Part shown: in pieces, positions 10,104 through 21,300 of the stretch
Layout of the letters: each line of letters starts with the position of its first letter
Numbering within the stretch: position 1 is the stretch's first letter
Source of the DNA: Prostheceraeus crozeri
Lineage: Eukaryota; Platyhelminthes; Polycladida; Euryleptidae
Assembly (NCBI GenBank): GCA_907163375.1
Contig: CAJQUW010005267.1
Span: forward strand, 372,001 to 436,000
Reading direction: 5' to 3'
DNA length: 64,000 bases
Notes under the pieces: generated by a model
Told to the model about the DNA's origin: nothing
Databases searched by the model: none
Seen by the model: only the letters and a program-made list of their open reading frames with translations
Position numbers and translations under genes: made by a program

Positions 10104-10130
10104 GAGAATTTTTACGAGGACGTGGATTAA
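10104..10130 (+). CDS. Terminal coding exon with stop (exon 5 of 5 seen)
   Basis: Continuing in phase 0, this segment encodes ENFYEDVD followed by TAA at 10128-10130. The acceptor is TCTTTCGTTTTAG. The cytoplasmic tail of about 60 residues thus ends in an acidic stretch with tyrosine at YEDV, a YxxV pattern of the kind SH2 domains can bind when phosphorylated. All five exons together give 211 complete codons after a shared first codon, plus the stop. Confidence 0.7.
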   Translation, partial: ENFYEDVD

Positions 10131-11500
10131 AAAGCCGTGATGAAATTCAATGATTTCAGCTGCTAAGGTGAGCATTTCAACTCATTCCATTGACATAGAA
10201 GTCTGTTTTATGTTGTCTGTTGTGAAGTTAGCGGCGAACTTCGCGTCGAAAAGCAAGCGAATTTGTCCAGTTTCCTAAAAGACACGAATACGACATACGA
10301 TTTTCTTGTTCCGCCATTCCTGCATTAAAGAAATTCTCAGCGCAGCCGTGGTGAAGTGTGAATGAAATTAATTGTTTGGCTGAAACAGAAGCAACAAATT
10401 TTCCGAACTAATTTTGTTGACGTAAACTAACTTTGCAAATAACATTGTCGAATATGTCCAGCCCCCTATTCACATACTGAGAGCTATTATAAATCAGCAT
10501 GAAACGTTGTCACAGTTATGCAATTGGCCGCTCCGCCATTCCAATTTATCTTTAACATATTCTCTATAAAGCCAATTCTTTTATTGCGCTCGGTTAGAAT
10601 ACCCATGTTTTTGAATGTTTTAAAATAGAATCATTTTGCATCGTTTTTTAGTTGAACAGCCTATTAAATGAGCCGGCCACCTCAGAATCATTTGATATGC
10701 GAAATAAAGCACCTATAATGGCGATGACACATTATTCGTAGGTTTTTTCAGTCGCATTTTGTAATTTGCCAAGAGGTAAGAAAATGGCTCGACTTATTTT
10801 GTCTCGGTGGACAGAACCTCGGACACAAATCCATTAATCTGATAAGTCAAATCAGAGATATCATTTGACGAGTCGTTAACTCCCAAGAATATAAAAAATT
10901 TAAATCCAAACTCCTTTGCACTTGTGTACCGATTGAGACTATCCACGGAGGGAATGTGTCAAGGAATTTTACTTTTTTCTTATCTATTGGCAAATTGCAA
11001 ATTGAAGAGCCTCCCGTTGACGATCCACCTAGTGGTGTTTATAATTCATACTGCCTGTATTTTTCGACATCGACAATGTTTCCTAATAGTGCTCTAAACA
11101 CTCGCATCTGCTTCTCTTGTAATCCATGGATAGTGAATTGGATTACTAGTTCATTTGTACCGGATCTGTTATCGCTTGGGAACTTGATTCTTGGTAATGC
11201 AAAATGTAGGGTTTCAAGAAATCCTTTCAGAATACTCAAAGAAGTGTCATTTTAAATAACAGCTGATGAGATAACACAAAATACTAAAAAAGCAGGCACA
11301 AATGATAATTAAGCGAATAAGAAAGATAGTCACAGTCTTTTGTATTATTGATTATTGTATTACTTTTTTATTATTATCTTATTTCATGTCATATTATTAT
11401 TTATATTGATATTGGTATTGACATCATGCTAATCATATCGAATGTCATGGTTTGAAAAATCTGAAAACGTTTCTGAATAAAAGTTTTACCTTTTATTCCA
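10131..11500 (+). other. Probable 3' untranslated region
   Basis: This region follows the stop codon of the CUB membrane gene and has no further plausible exon in frame. Two AATAAA signals occur, at 10703-10708 and 11476-11481. Overlapping open frames on both strands at 10956-11255 have no recognised motif and are probably not coding. Which signal is used cannot be decided from sequence alone. Confidence 0.4.
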
Positions 11501-11520
11501 CAAATGTGTATTTGTTGTTC
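11476..11520 (+). terminator. Candidate poly(A) signal with GU-rich downstream element
   Basis: AATAAA at 11476-11481 is followed after about 25 bases by a T/G-rich stretch (TGTGTATTTGTTGTTC). This is the usual arrangement for cleavage and polyadenylation. The earlier AATAAA at 10703 has a poorer downstream element. Confidence 0.45.
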
Positions 11521-11524
11521 TTTC

Positions 11525-13430
11525 AACTTGCTTTTATGGAAAAATAATAACATTTCCAATCACTCCAAGTTCCAATGTTTCCTCAATAATGTAAAATGGT
11601 TTAGACATTTGAACTGCAATTACCATTGTATATCCATACCTACAAATGATATGCTAAGGCTTTTAAAATGATTTTGGCCGATATCTGGAGCACATTGCAT
11701 AGCTTGACAAACTTATTTGAAATCATTAGGATACATTTTTCCGACCAATTTTGACAGCTGTATATTTTACGATAGCTTCCAAATGCTTCTAATGTCGTTT
11801 TATTATGTCCTTTTCAGTATGGTTTCGCATTTCAAGTGAAAGTTCGTAGAGGCAACCATATTGACTCAAAACTTTTCTGTACAAAGCAAATTTTCATATC
11901 AATCATGCCTAGCTGACTATTGTGAAATAGCCACATTCGATGCAAGACCCAAAATCATGTCAATAACTTATGCAAGTGCCATGCCATAGAGTAAGTATAT
12001 AAGGTAGAATAGCAACTCAGCATTTATTGAATGTCCTTTGTGTATACAGTTTCGATTTTATCAAATGAGCTCGAATGAGACCCAGTACAACATGTGAGAT
12101 ATGCAAGTTTTTACACTTTTGGAGAAGTTTGCACGGATTTGACTGATCATGATAGCGAAACAGAAGGAATAATGGTATTTTAAAAATCATCCTCTTCATC
12201 TCAACCTTGATGAGATAAAATACTCGTATAGTTTGTCAAAAAGCAATTCGATGGGTATAACTATCATTGTAATGTCTAGCCTTATCAATAAGAGCATTTT
12301 CTTGAGCGTGATCGTATCACAAGCTATATACCTGCCACTGGAAGAGCAAAACAAATCAATCATATACAGTGATCACAATAAACTTTAATAGCTGTATATG
12401 GGTCCACATCACTATTCATATTTGAGTGTATCATAATATCATACCGATGAAAATGAAATTCGAAACTTGAAATTTCATCCAAGAAAGCACAAAAAGATCT
12501 CGACATTTTCATGAAGACTGATCTTTGGTAATCAGCTTAATTTCTGCTTAATTAAGATGCTTGTTGAAGCAAATTTTCATTGCTTTTTATATCCAAATTG
12601 TTTCATACTAATTATACAGCGGCTTCATCTCGGTAGCATATAAACACAGGAATAGTTTGAAAAAAATGGCTTTTAAAAGACTGCTCAAATTATCTTTTGG
12701 ACCGCAGAAACGTAATCTCCGCAAAAAACTTAATCTTTTTAGACAGATACTTTTTTGAAACGACACTCTACTTATATATACTTACTCTATGTGCCACGCA
12801 ATGTTTTTTCTTGATATTGTTTCCCGATTTGATTGCATTTTGATTGCCTATGTAATGTTCATATCCTGTGTTTTGACAGGAAATAAACGAGTGATTAACT
12901 GTATATAAAATGATGCATGTATAAAAAATTAAGTGTAGTGAATTGATTAATTCTTTGAACGCATCAATTTTCTTAAATTCTAATTTAATTTTTCAAGAAA
13001 ATATACCACATCTACCATCATAATGTGCTAATTTTGTATTTTTGTAAATGGAAAGCAGTGGCGTGGTGTTCATTTATCTGAACATGCAGTGTGTTCCAAA
13101 ACACTGGTCGTCGAACTTAAATATGGTAACTTCAGTGTAGTGTTTCAAGGAAAGCAACTGTCAATTTCTCGAAAGCTTTAATGATCCATTCTTCGGTACA
13201 GATCTTCAGAGAGGGTAAAAATCGATAGAATTACGCCGCTCGTGAGCATAGAAGCGTATTTATCGACAATTTTAAATCATGCAAGTTAAAACACTCGAAC
13301 ACTCAGCTAGATAAACATGCAAGAATTTAATTAAATAAACGCTGTGAATTGGGAATGTAAAAAAGGGTCATGACATAGCCTAAACCAGCTTATAAACCAC
13401 ATTTACGGCTAAGTTTAGTCGACACATTCA
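11525..13430. other. AT-rich intergenic stretch, nothing recognised
   Basis: There are no open frames with coding character, no tandem repeats and no paired terminal repeats. CAGTGGCGTGG near 13056 resembles a hAT transposon end, but no matching inverted end or 8-bp duplication was found. Confidence 0.5.
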
Positions 13431-13493
13431 GAGTATTAGTCCGGACACCAATAGCTAAAAAATTTCAGCTTCTTTGAAAATGTCAATCTGTGT

Positions 13494-13672
13494 CCAACAT
13501 GCATTTCTTCAGTAACGAGGCTGGAATTGAACAGAATGATGCCTTCCCTGGTTCTGTTACTAACCTCAATCTCTAGCAGGTTAGAACTCGGCAGACACTC
13601 AGAATGTAAAAGAACCAGGGAAAGCATCATTCTGTTCAAGTCCGGCCTCGCTCCTGCAGAAATGCATGTTGG
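13494..13672. mobile_element. Foldback (inverted-repeat) element, small copy
   Basis: Two arms of about 67 bases, 13494-13560 and 13606-13672, are imperfect reverse complements. Shared blocks are AACATGCATTTCT, the block with GAACAGAATGATGC, and CCTGGTTCT. The loop is 45 bases and holds its own small CTAACCT/AGGTTAG hairpin. The arm sequence resembles the foldback at 14261-14991 (CTGCAG, CGAGGCC, CAGAATGATGC in the same order), so both belong to one family. Open frames on both strands here are by-products of the palindrome. Confidence 0.78.
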
Positions 13673-14260
13673 CGCCCCCTCACGAACTGCCACATCAGTT
13701 CAGTATCATTTCTTTTCCATGAAAAGAGCTCTACACAGAATCAATCAGGCCTGTAAATCGGCAAGAAATGCTTTTATGATTGGTTCGTTATTATTGAAAT
13801 ATGCAAATATGTTTTAATCCTTCTGTGTAGGCCCACCTCCATAATATGTTGAAAAGCCGAAGGCTCATAAAATTATTTTATTCCTTGCGCACGCTGTCTC
13901 TTAGAGAGTAGACGACAGAATGAAGCAATAATAACGCACGGACGGATTACGCTCACGAACACAAATCAATTTGGCATGATCAGTCTGTCTGACGCAAACA
14001 GGAATACATGAAGGTCACGATAAATAACGGTATAGTAAACTGTCTATTGAAAGCACAGTTCAAAAGTAAAGATAAAATAAAGCAAAAAGGAAAGTAGAGG
14101 TATCAAGTCACAGCGGTAAACAAAATCCTTGTGTACACGAAGAGAAGGAATCTCGCAAATTGCTTCAGATATGTGGAGCTCCAACTGGCTACACGACATT
14201 GCCTCAACACCTTGAATGAGACTTTTGATGGATTTTGGCTGCAGATCAGGTAATGCCGTT

Positions 14261-14991
14261 ATAGTCCGGCAGCCAGAACGAGTTTCTGCAGGGAACGAGG
14301 CCGACAATGAGACTTTCACAGAATGATGCACACCCTATGCCTACTACGAATCTGCACGTCTGCCGAGTTCCAGTGAGTTCCTCTACTTGTCAGACAGGAT
14401 AAAAAGAAAACACATGTAAATCCAATGGGACGCAGATTGCAGTTTTTAGTCAAAATGGATTTTTCTATGTTTTTGCTTGCCAACTGGAAAGTATTAGCCC
14501 TACGTCTAAAGTCATGATTTTTTACATGGATTGTCTTCAAGTCATTTACCTGTGATGTGCATGTGCTATTATCATACTTCTGATCGGCAATGTATGTGAG
14601 AATGCGATTGAATGTGGATAAAGCTTCTTAAAATGTTTGTGTTTGCCGACATTAACAGGCTCGCCAAGTTAAGCTTGTTTAGCTTTATAGACAGGAGTGC
14701 ATGAACATGAAAGGAAATGACCTGAAGACATTCCATGCCAAAATTACTCTGGGCTCAGTATCTTTCTTTTAATCAGAGAAAACATAGAAAAATTCATTTT
14801 AACCAACAACTGCAATCTGCGTCCCATTGGATTTACATGTGTTTTTCTTTGATCTTGTCTGACAAGAAGAGGAACTCACTAGAACTCGGCAGACGTGCTG
14901 ATTCGTAGTAGGCATAGGGTGTACATCATTCTGTGAAAGTCTCATTTTCGGCCTCGTTCCCTGCAGAAACTCGTTTTGGCTGCCGGACTAT
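14261..14991. mobile_element. Foldback transposon-like element with about 215-bp arms
   Basis: The arms at 14261-14475 and 14777-14991 are near reverse complements. They begin and end with ATAGTCCGGCAGCCA and its complement. They share long blocks such as TTTCTGCAGGGAACGAGGCC, CAGAATGATG, ACACCCTATGCCTACTACGA and GGACGCAGATTGCAG. A spacer of about 300 bases holds no coding sequence. The size and structure fit a non-autonomous foldback or MITE element. A clean target duplication could not be fixed. Confidence 0.82.
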
Positions 14992-15002
14992 TCATCTGCA
15001 AT

Positions 15003-15030
15003 AATAGTCCGGCAGCCAGAATGTGTCTTT
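15003..15030 (+). repeat. Partial extra end of the foldback family
   Basis: Only 11 bases after the 14261-14991 foldback, its terminal sequence ATAGTCCGGCAGCCAGAA appears again in the left-end orientation, then the similarity stops. This looks like a truncated neighbouring copy or a nested insertion remnant. Confidence 0.7.
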
Positions 15031-15560
15031 TCACTCGGTGATTTAGTAGAGAAGACAAGCCTTCCTGTTGTGGTTACGAGTTGGTGTGCTTGTTTTCTGC
15101 TGTTGATTTCTGTTGATCTTCTTTGTTATTACTCTTAAATGAATATGTGGTATCGACTCCAACTCTCAACCAGTAATGGTAACCGACTAATCTGGATTTC
15201 TATGGCATGTGACCTTTCGATGAACATGACTTTATTTTCCTGATGTCATCCATTGTGCATGTGCTATTTGTCTGACTATAATTCAGGTGCCATATAAATG
15301 CATTGTGACCGACGAATAAAGTACGTTTTCGTCCTGCAGTAAGTTGTTTTGACTTCACACTTCCTAGTCTCGATCACACATGAGCATCGAAGGTCAGAGA
15401 CAAAAATGAAATACTAGTTTGTTTGAGAACATTACCTCTTACCCTCGCACGCTAATCGAGATCGTGTGTGATCTCTAAAAATAGGTTCAGGTAAGCCTAT
15501 AATGATCTATGATTTAGGTTACCAGCTTATGTAAAAAAGCTAGGCTTTATATACTTGCCA
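15031..15560. other. Unique AT-rich stretch, nothing recognised
   Basis: No open frame with coding features and no repeat structure was seen between the foldback family and the CGGAGTCC repeat cluster. Confidence 0.5.
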
Positions 15561-15566
15561 CCCGGT

Positions 15567-15637
15567 CGGAGTCCTATCAAAAACCGGAGTCCTATCAACC
15601 CCCGAAGTCGGAGTCCTATCAAAATGATAGGACTCCG
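15567..15637. repeat. CGGAGTCCTATCA direct repeats ending in a perfect hairpin
   Basis: CGGAGTCCTATCAA occurs three times in direct orientation, at 15567-15580, 15585-15598 and 15609-15622. The third copy is followed by its exact inverse, giving a perfect hairpin at 15609-15637 with 13-base arms and a loop of AAA. The surrounding sequence is unique and non-coding. It could be part of a mobile element end or a protein-binding cluster. Confidence 0.85.
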
Positions 15638-15639
15638 CA

Positions 15640-16357
15640 TACCTGCTTTGAATCCATATCAAACTTTTGAATAAGTCATTTCAATCAATTTCCTAGTACT
15701 CGCTGATGATTCACAGTCAACATTTGGCTCTCTTTCTTTGCTATGTGGTTATCCAAACACAAGTTGTCATTTTGATATGTCATTGATTCACAATTTGCAG
15801 CGCATCAGTAAAGAAGCAAATTTGTGATATGGATTAAGGTGTTTCGTCATGAATTCAATCAAAGGATAGATTCACAATAAAATCAATCGATTTCGAGATT
15901 TCATTAATTTTGCTCTTTATTTGGCGAACGTTCCAGAAAAAGGAACATTGGCCACCAAAGTATCGAACTTTTATGCAGATTTAGACATAAAACGAATAAA
16001 TCAAGTAACACAATTTCTACTTTACATAGATGAACATGATCTATATAAATCTATATGTGCAAAAAGTGTTTTTTCTCAAAAAGAAGATTTTTAACAGGTA
16101 TTTCACCAGCTTTCAAGTGCAACCAAGGAGGAGGAAGACATTTCAAATTACTTCAAAGCATGGATGTTACATGTGTGTCCGAATATAAAATTGTATATTG
16201 CTGCACATTTTGAAAATGTCCCAAAAATAGGAGCGCTCGTCCAAAGGTTATTAAATCAAGGGATGTAAAGTTGGAAAAATGACTCCGACTCGAGGTGTCC
16301 CATAAAACTCACGTGGTATTTTTTTTCGACTCAGACTTCTCAAATTCACTGTAACTG
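15640..16357. other. Unique AT-rich stretch, nothing recognised
   Basis: No coding exon, tandem repeat or paired terminal repeat was recognised between the hairpin cluster and the pogo-like element. Confidence 0.5.
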
Positions 16358-16789
16358 CAGTAGTCCCTGTCATTAATGACCCTGCTTTCAACGACTTCCT
16401 GTCGATTACGACCGAAAAATTTGGCACCGATGCAAAATTACTATATTTGTATCATCAAATTTTCTCATTGATTGATGTCTGCTTTATACTTTTGTTTGTG
16501 ATGTATCACATTGTTGTTATATTTCTATACAGTTTCCAAATTGTCATTAAATCTTGCGTAATACGCCCTTTGAATGGACTTTGAATCAATAAAAGCTAGT
16601 ATCATTCGTGCAATCATGCTGTGCTGGACTTGTGAGTACCCATGGGCTAATGATTGGATATTAGAATAGACCTGATGTCATATATGATATAAAAAGTTAG
16701 CCAAAAGTTCACCTGCAAATAGCGACCATCTGTCTATAACGACTTTATTTGCTTGGCAGAGAGGTGGTCGTTATAAACAGGGACTACTG
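16358..16789. mobile_element. Non-autonomous pogo/Tigger-like DNA transposon, 432 bp
   Basis: The ends are inverted copies of CAGTAGTCCCTGT, a 13-base perfect match that extends imperfectly to about 24 bases. The right end is followed by TA. The left flank has TG, which could be a mutated TA target. Internal repeats of the ATAACGAC type near both ends (TCGATTACGACC, CTATAACGAC, GTCGTTATAA) are typical of the Tigger/pogo group. There is no transposase frame, so it would have been moved in trans. Confidence 0.75.
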
Positions 16790-17442
16790 TACATATAAAA
16801 TATCAATGAAATTATGGATAGATATTCAGGTTTTGCATATTTGTGAAAGATAGCCTACCTGATCATGATACTACTTATTTTATACTACTTATAAATTTGA
16901 TAGCAGCACAAAAAAACTATCTAATTTTACCACATTTTCAAAATCAAAAAAATCATACTTAATCATGCAAAAAAATTGCTTCTGATTACAGTTTCAGATA
17001 GATAATATGAAGCGTAAAATACTCGACCGATCAGAATTGGCGCAGCTGCTGCGAGAAATTGTCAGGAATGAGTCAAAGATCTCAATTGTTCACATAATCT
17101 GAGATTTTAAAACCAAATTTCCCAATCCGCGGTGACTTTCTTACTATGTTTCTACAATGACTTGGATAAAGAGACCGCTTTCGGAAGATAATCGGAAGAA
17201 TCGGAAGATTTCGGAAGATTCGGAAGAAGGAATAAGTCAAGGCCACGCAGGTGAACTTCCCGATGGAATTTTTCCGAAATATTTTGTATTTCATCTAGAT
17301 AGACCCAAATGATGAAAATATGTGAATTTCAAGAAAATCTGAGAACGTTCGCCTATCAGTTCTTCCGAAATTTGACGATTTAATGTGGAATGATCCAAAG
17401 GAAATTCTTTCTTTGATTGATTGGATTGACATTTGCCAGATA
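16790..17442. other. Unique flank left of the satellite array
   Basis: AT-rich sequence with a short local repeat of CGGAAGA(T/A) near 17170-17230. The minus-strand open stretches at 17082-17294 and 17295-17507 have no recognised motif. The second runs into the array. Confidence 0.5.
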
Positions 17443-18300
17443 CCTACCTGATTGCCTACTCCCGCTTCATCTGCTTCCACTTGATCTGATCTCATTCGCC
17501 TACTCACGTTTCATCTGCCCCGCTTCGCCTACTCCTGCTTCATCTTCCTTGCCTACTCCCGCTTCATCTGACCCCACCTCGCCTACTCACGCTTCATCTG
17601 ACCCCGCTTCGCCTACTCACGCTTCATCTGCTTCCACTTGATCTGATCTCATTCGCCTACTCACGTTTCATCTGCCCCGCTTCGCCTACTCCTGCTTCAT
17701 CTTCCTTGCCTACTCCCGCTTCATCTGACCCCACCTCGCCTACTCACGCTTCATCTGACCCCGCTTCGCCTACTCACGCTTCATCTGCTTCCACTTAATC
17801 TGATCTCATTCGCCTAGTCCTGCTTCATCTGACTCGCCTACTCCTGCTTGATCTACTCCCGCTTCATCTTTTTCCACTTCACCTCGCCTAGTCCCTCTTC
17901 ATTTAATCACGCCTCGCCTACTACCGCTTCATCTGCCTCTCCTACTCACGTTTCATCTGCCTCGCCTACTCCCACTTCATCTGACTCCGCCTCGCCTACT
18001 CCGCTTCATCTGCCTTGCCTACTCACGCTTCATCTGACTCCGCCTCGCCTACTCCTCTTCATCTGCCTTGCCTACTCACGCTTCATCTGACTCCGCCTTG
18101 CCTACTCACGTTTCATCTGACTCCGCCTTGCCTACTCACGCTTCATCTGACTCCGCCTCGCCTACTCCCACTTCACCTGACTCCGCCTCGCCTACTCCTG
18201 CTTGATCAACTCACGCTTCATCTACTTCCACTTTATTTGGTCCCACCTCGCCTACTCCGCTTCATCTGCCTCGCCTAGTCCCGCTTCATTTAATCACGGC
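17443..18300 (+). repeat. Left-edge subfamily with 157-bp higher-order repeat
   Basis: The first 860 bases differ from the rest of the array. Units carry CTTCATCTGCTTCC, CTTCATCTGCCCCG and CTTCATCTTCC variants. A block starting GCTTCATCTGCTTCC recurs at 17464, 17621 and 17778, a period of 157 bases. Further right, 30-base units such as those with CTGACTCCGCCTCGCC follow. The same subfamily reappears as islands near 24.2, 25.3, 26.8 and 27.9 kb inside the array. Confidence 0.85.
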
Positions 18301-21300
18301 TCGCCTACTCCCGCTTGATCTGACTCCGCCTCGCCTGCTGCCGCATCATCTGATCCACTTCATCTACTCCTGCTTCATCTAATCACTCTTAGACTACTCC
18401 TGCTTCATCTGATCACTCTTCGCCTGCTGCCGAATCATTTGATCCCCTTCGCCTACTCCTGTTTCATCTGATCCATTTCGCCTACTGCCGCTTCATCTGA
18501 TCACTCTTCAACTACTCCCGCTTCATCTGATCTACTTCGCCTACTCCTGTTTCATCTGATCCATTTCGCCTACTCCCGCTTCATCTGATCACTCTTCGAC
18601 TACTACCACTTCATCTGATCCACTTCGCCTGCTCATGCCCGCATCATCTGATCCGCTTCGCCTGCTGCCGCATGATCTGATCTACTTCGCCTATGCCCGC
18701 ATCATCTGATCTCGCTTCGCCTACTCCTGCTTCATCTGATCACTCTTCGACTACTCCCGCTTCATCTGATCCACTTCGCCTACTTCTGCTTCATCTGATC
18801 CACTTCGCCTACTCCTGCTTCATCTGATCCATTTCGCCTACTCCTCGTTCATCTGATCCATTTCGCCTACTCCTCGCTCATCTGATCCATTTCGCCTACT
18901 CCTGCTTCATCTGATCACTCTTCGACTACTCCTGCTTCATCTGATCACTCTTCGACTACTCCCGCTTCATCTGATCACTCTTCGACTACTCCTGCTTCAT
19001 CTGATCCACTTCGCCTACTGCCGCATCATCTGATCACTCTTCGACTACTCCTGCTTCATCCGATCCATTTCGCCTACTCCTGCTTCATCTGATCACTCTT
19101 CGACTACTCCCGCTTCATCTGATCCACTTCGCCTACTCCCGCTTCATCTGATCCACTTCGCCTACTCCCGCTTCATCTAATCCACTTCGCCTATGCCCGT
19201 ATCATCTGATCCACTTCGCCGACTCCCGCTTCATCTGATCACTCTTCGACTACTCCTGCTTCACCTGATCGACTTTGCCTACTCCCGCTTCATCTGATCC
19301 ACTTCGCCTACTCCCGCTTCATCTAATCCACTTCGCCTACTCATGCTTCATCTGATCACTCCTCGACTACTTCCGCTTCATGTGATCCACTTCGCCTCCT
19401 CATGCATCATCTGATCCACTTCGCCTGCTGCAACATCATCTGATCCACTTCGCCTATGCCCGCTTCATCTGATCTCGCTTCGCCTGCTGCCGCATCATCT
19501 GATCTCGCTTCGCCTGCTGCCGCATCGTCTGATCCACTTCGGCTACTCCTGCTTCATCTGATCACTCTTCGACTCCTCCCGCTTCATCTGATCCTCTTCG
19601 ACTACTCCCGCTTCATCTGATCCTCTTCGACTACTCCTGCTTCATCTGATCCACTTCGCCTGCTGCCGCATCATCTGATCCACTTCGCCTACTCCCGCTT
19701 CATCTGATCACTCTTCGACTACTCCTGCTTCATCCGATCCATTTCGCCTACTCCTGCTTCATCTGATCACTCTTCGACTACTCCCGCTTCATCTGATCCA
19801 CTTCGCCTACTGCCGCATCATCTGATCACTCTTCGACTACTCCTGCTTCATCCGATCCATTTCGCCTACTCCTGCTTCATCTGATCACTCTTCGACTACT
19901 CCCGCTTCATCTGATCCACTTCGCCTACTCCCGCTTCATCTAATCCACTTCGCCTATGCCCGCATCATCTGATCCACTTCGCCTACTCCCGCTTCATCTG
20001 ATCACTCTTCGACTACTCCTGCTTCACCTGATCGACTTTGCCTACTCCCGCTTCATCTGATCACTCTTCGACTACTCCCGCTTCATCTGATCCGCTTCGC
20101 CTATGCCCGCATCATCTGATCCACTTCGCTTACTCCTTCTTCATCTGATCACTCTTCGCCTACTCCCGCTTCATCTAATCCACTTCGCCTATGCCCGCAT
20201 CATCTGATCCACTTCGCCTACTCCCGCTTCATCTGATCACTCTTCGACTACTCCTGCTTCACCTGATCGACTTTGCCTACTCCCGCTTCATCTGATCACT
20301 CTTCGACTACTCCCGCTTCATCTGATCCGCTTCGCCTACTCATGCTTCATCTGATCACTCCTCGACTATTTCCGCTTCATCTGATCCACTTCGCCTCCTC
20401 ATGCATCATCTGATCCACTTCGCCTGCTGCAACATCATCTGATCCACTTCGCCTATGCCCGCTTCATCTGATCTCGCTTCGCCTGCTGCCGCATCCTCTG
20501 ATCCACTTCGGCTACTCCTGCTTCATCTGATCACTCTTTGACTCCTCCCGCTTCATCTGATCCTCTTCGACTACTCCCGCTTCATCTGATCCTCTTCGAC
20601 TACTCCTGCTTCATCTGATCCACTTCGCCTGCTGCCGCATCATCTGATCCACTTCGCCTATGCCCGCATCATCTGATCTCGCTTCGCCTGCTGCCGCATC
20701 ATCTGATCCACTTCGCCTACTCCTGCTTCATATGATCCACTTCGCCTATGCCCGCATCATCTCATCTCGCTTCCCCTGCTGCCGCATCATCTGATCCACT
20801 TCGCCTACTCCTGCTTCATCTGATCACTCTTTGACTACTCCCGCTTCATCTGATCCACTTCACCTACTCCTGCTTCATCTGATCTCTGTTCGACTAATTT
20901 CGCTTCATCTGATCCACTTCGCGTATTCCCGCTTCATCTGATCACTCTTCGACTACTCCTCGTTCATCTGATCTCTGTGCGGCTACTCCCGCTTCATCTG
21001 ATCCACTTCGCCTACAGCCGCATCATCTGATCACTCTTGGACTACTCCAAATTCATCCGATCCATTTCATCTACTCCTGCTTAATCTAATCACTCTTGGA
21101 CTACTCCCGCTTCATCTGATCACTCTTCGCCTGCTGCCGAATCATTTGATCCATTTCGCCTACTGCCGCTTCATCTGATCACTCTTCAACTACTCCCGCT
21201 TCATCTGATCCATTTCGCCTACTCCTGTTTCATCTGATCCACTTCGCCTGCTCCCGCTTCATCTGATCACTCTTCGACTACTCCCACTTCATCTGATCCA

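Noticed and set aside
10956-11255. 99-codon plus and 66-codon minus frames after the stop codon
   Set aside because: They lie in the probable 3' untranslated region, overlap each other on opposite strands and show no recognised motif.
13056-13250. Second hAT-like element starting CAGTGGCGTGG
   Set aside because: No matching inverted end or 8-bp target duplication was found nearby.
13436-13817. Two similar open frames on opposite strands
   Set aside because: They mirror each other because they cover a foldback palindrome.
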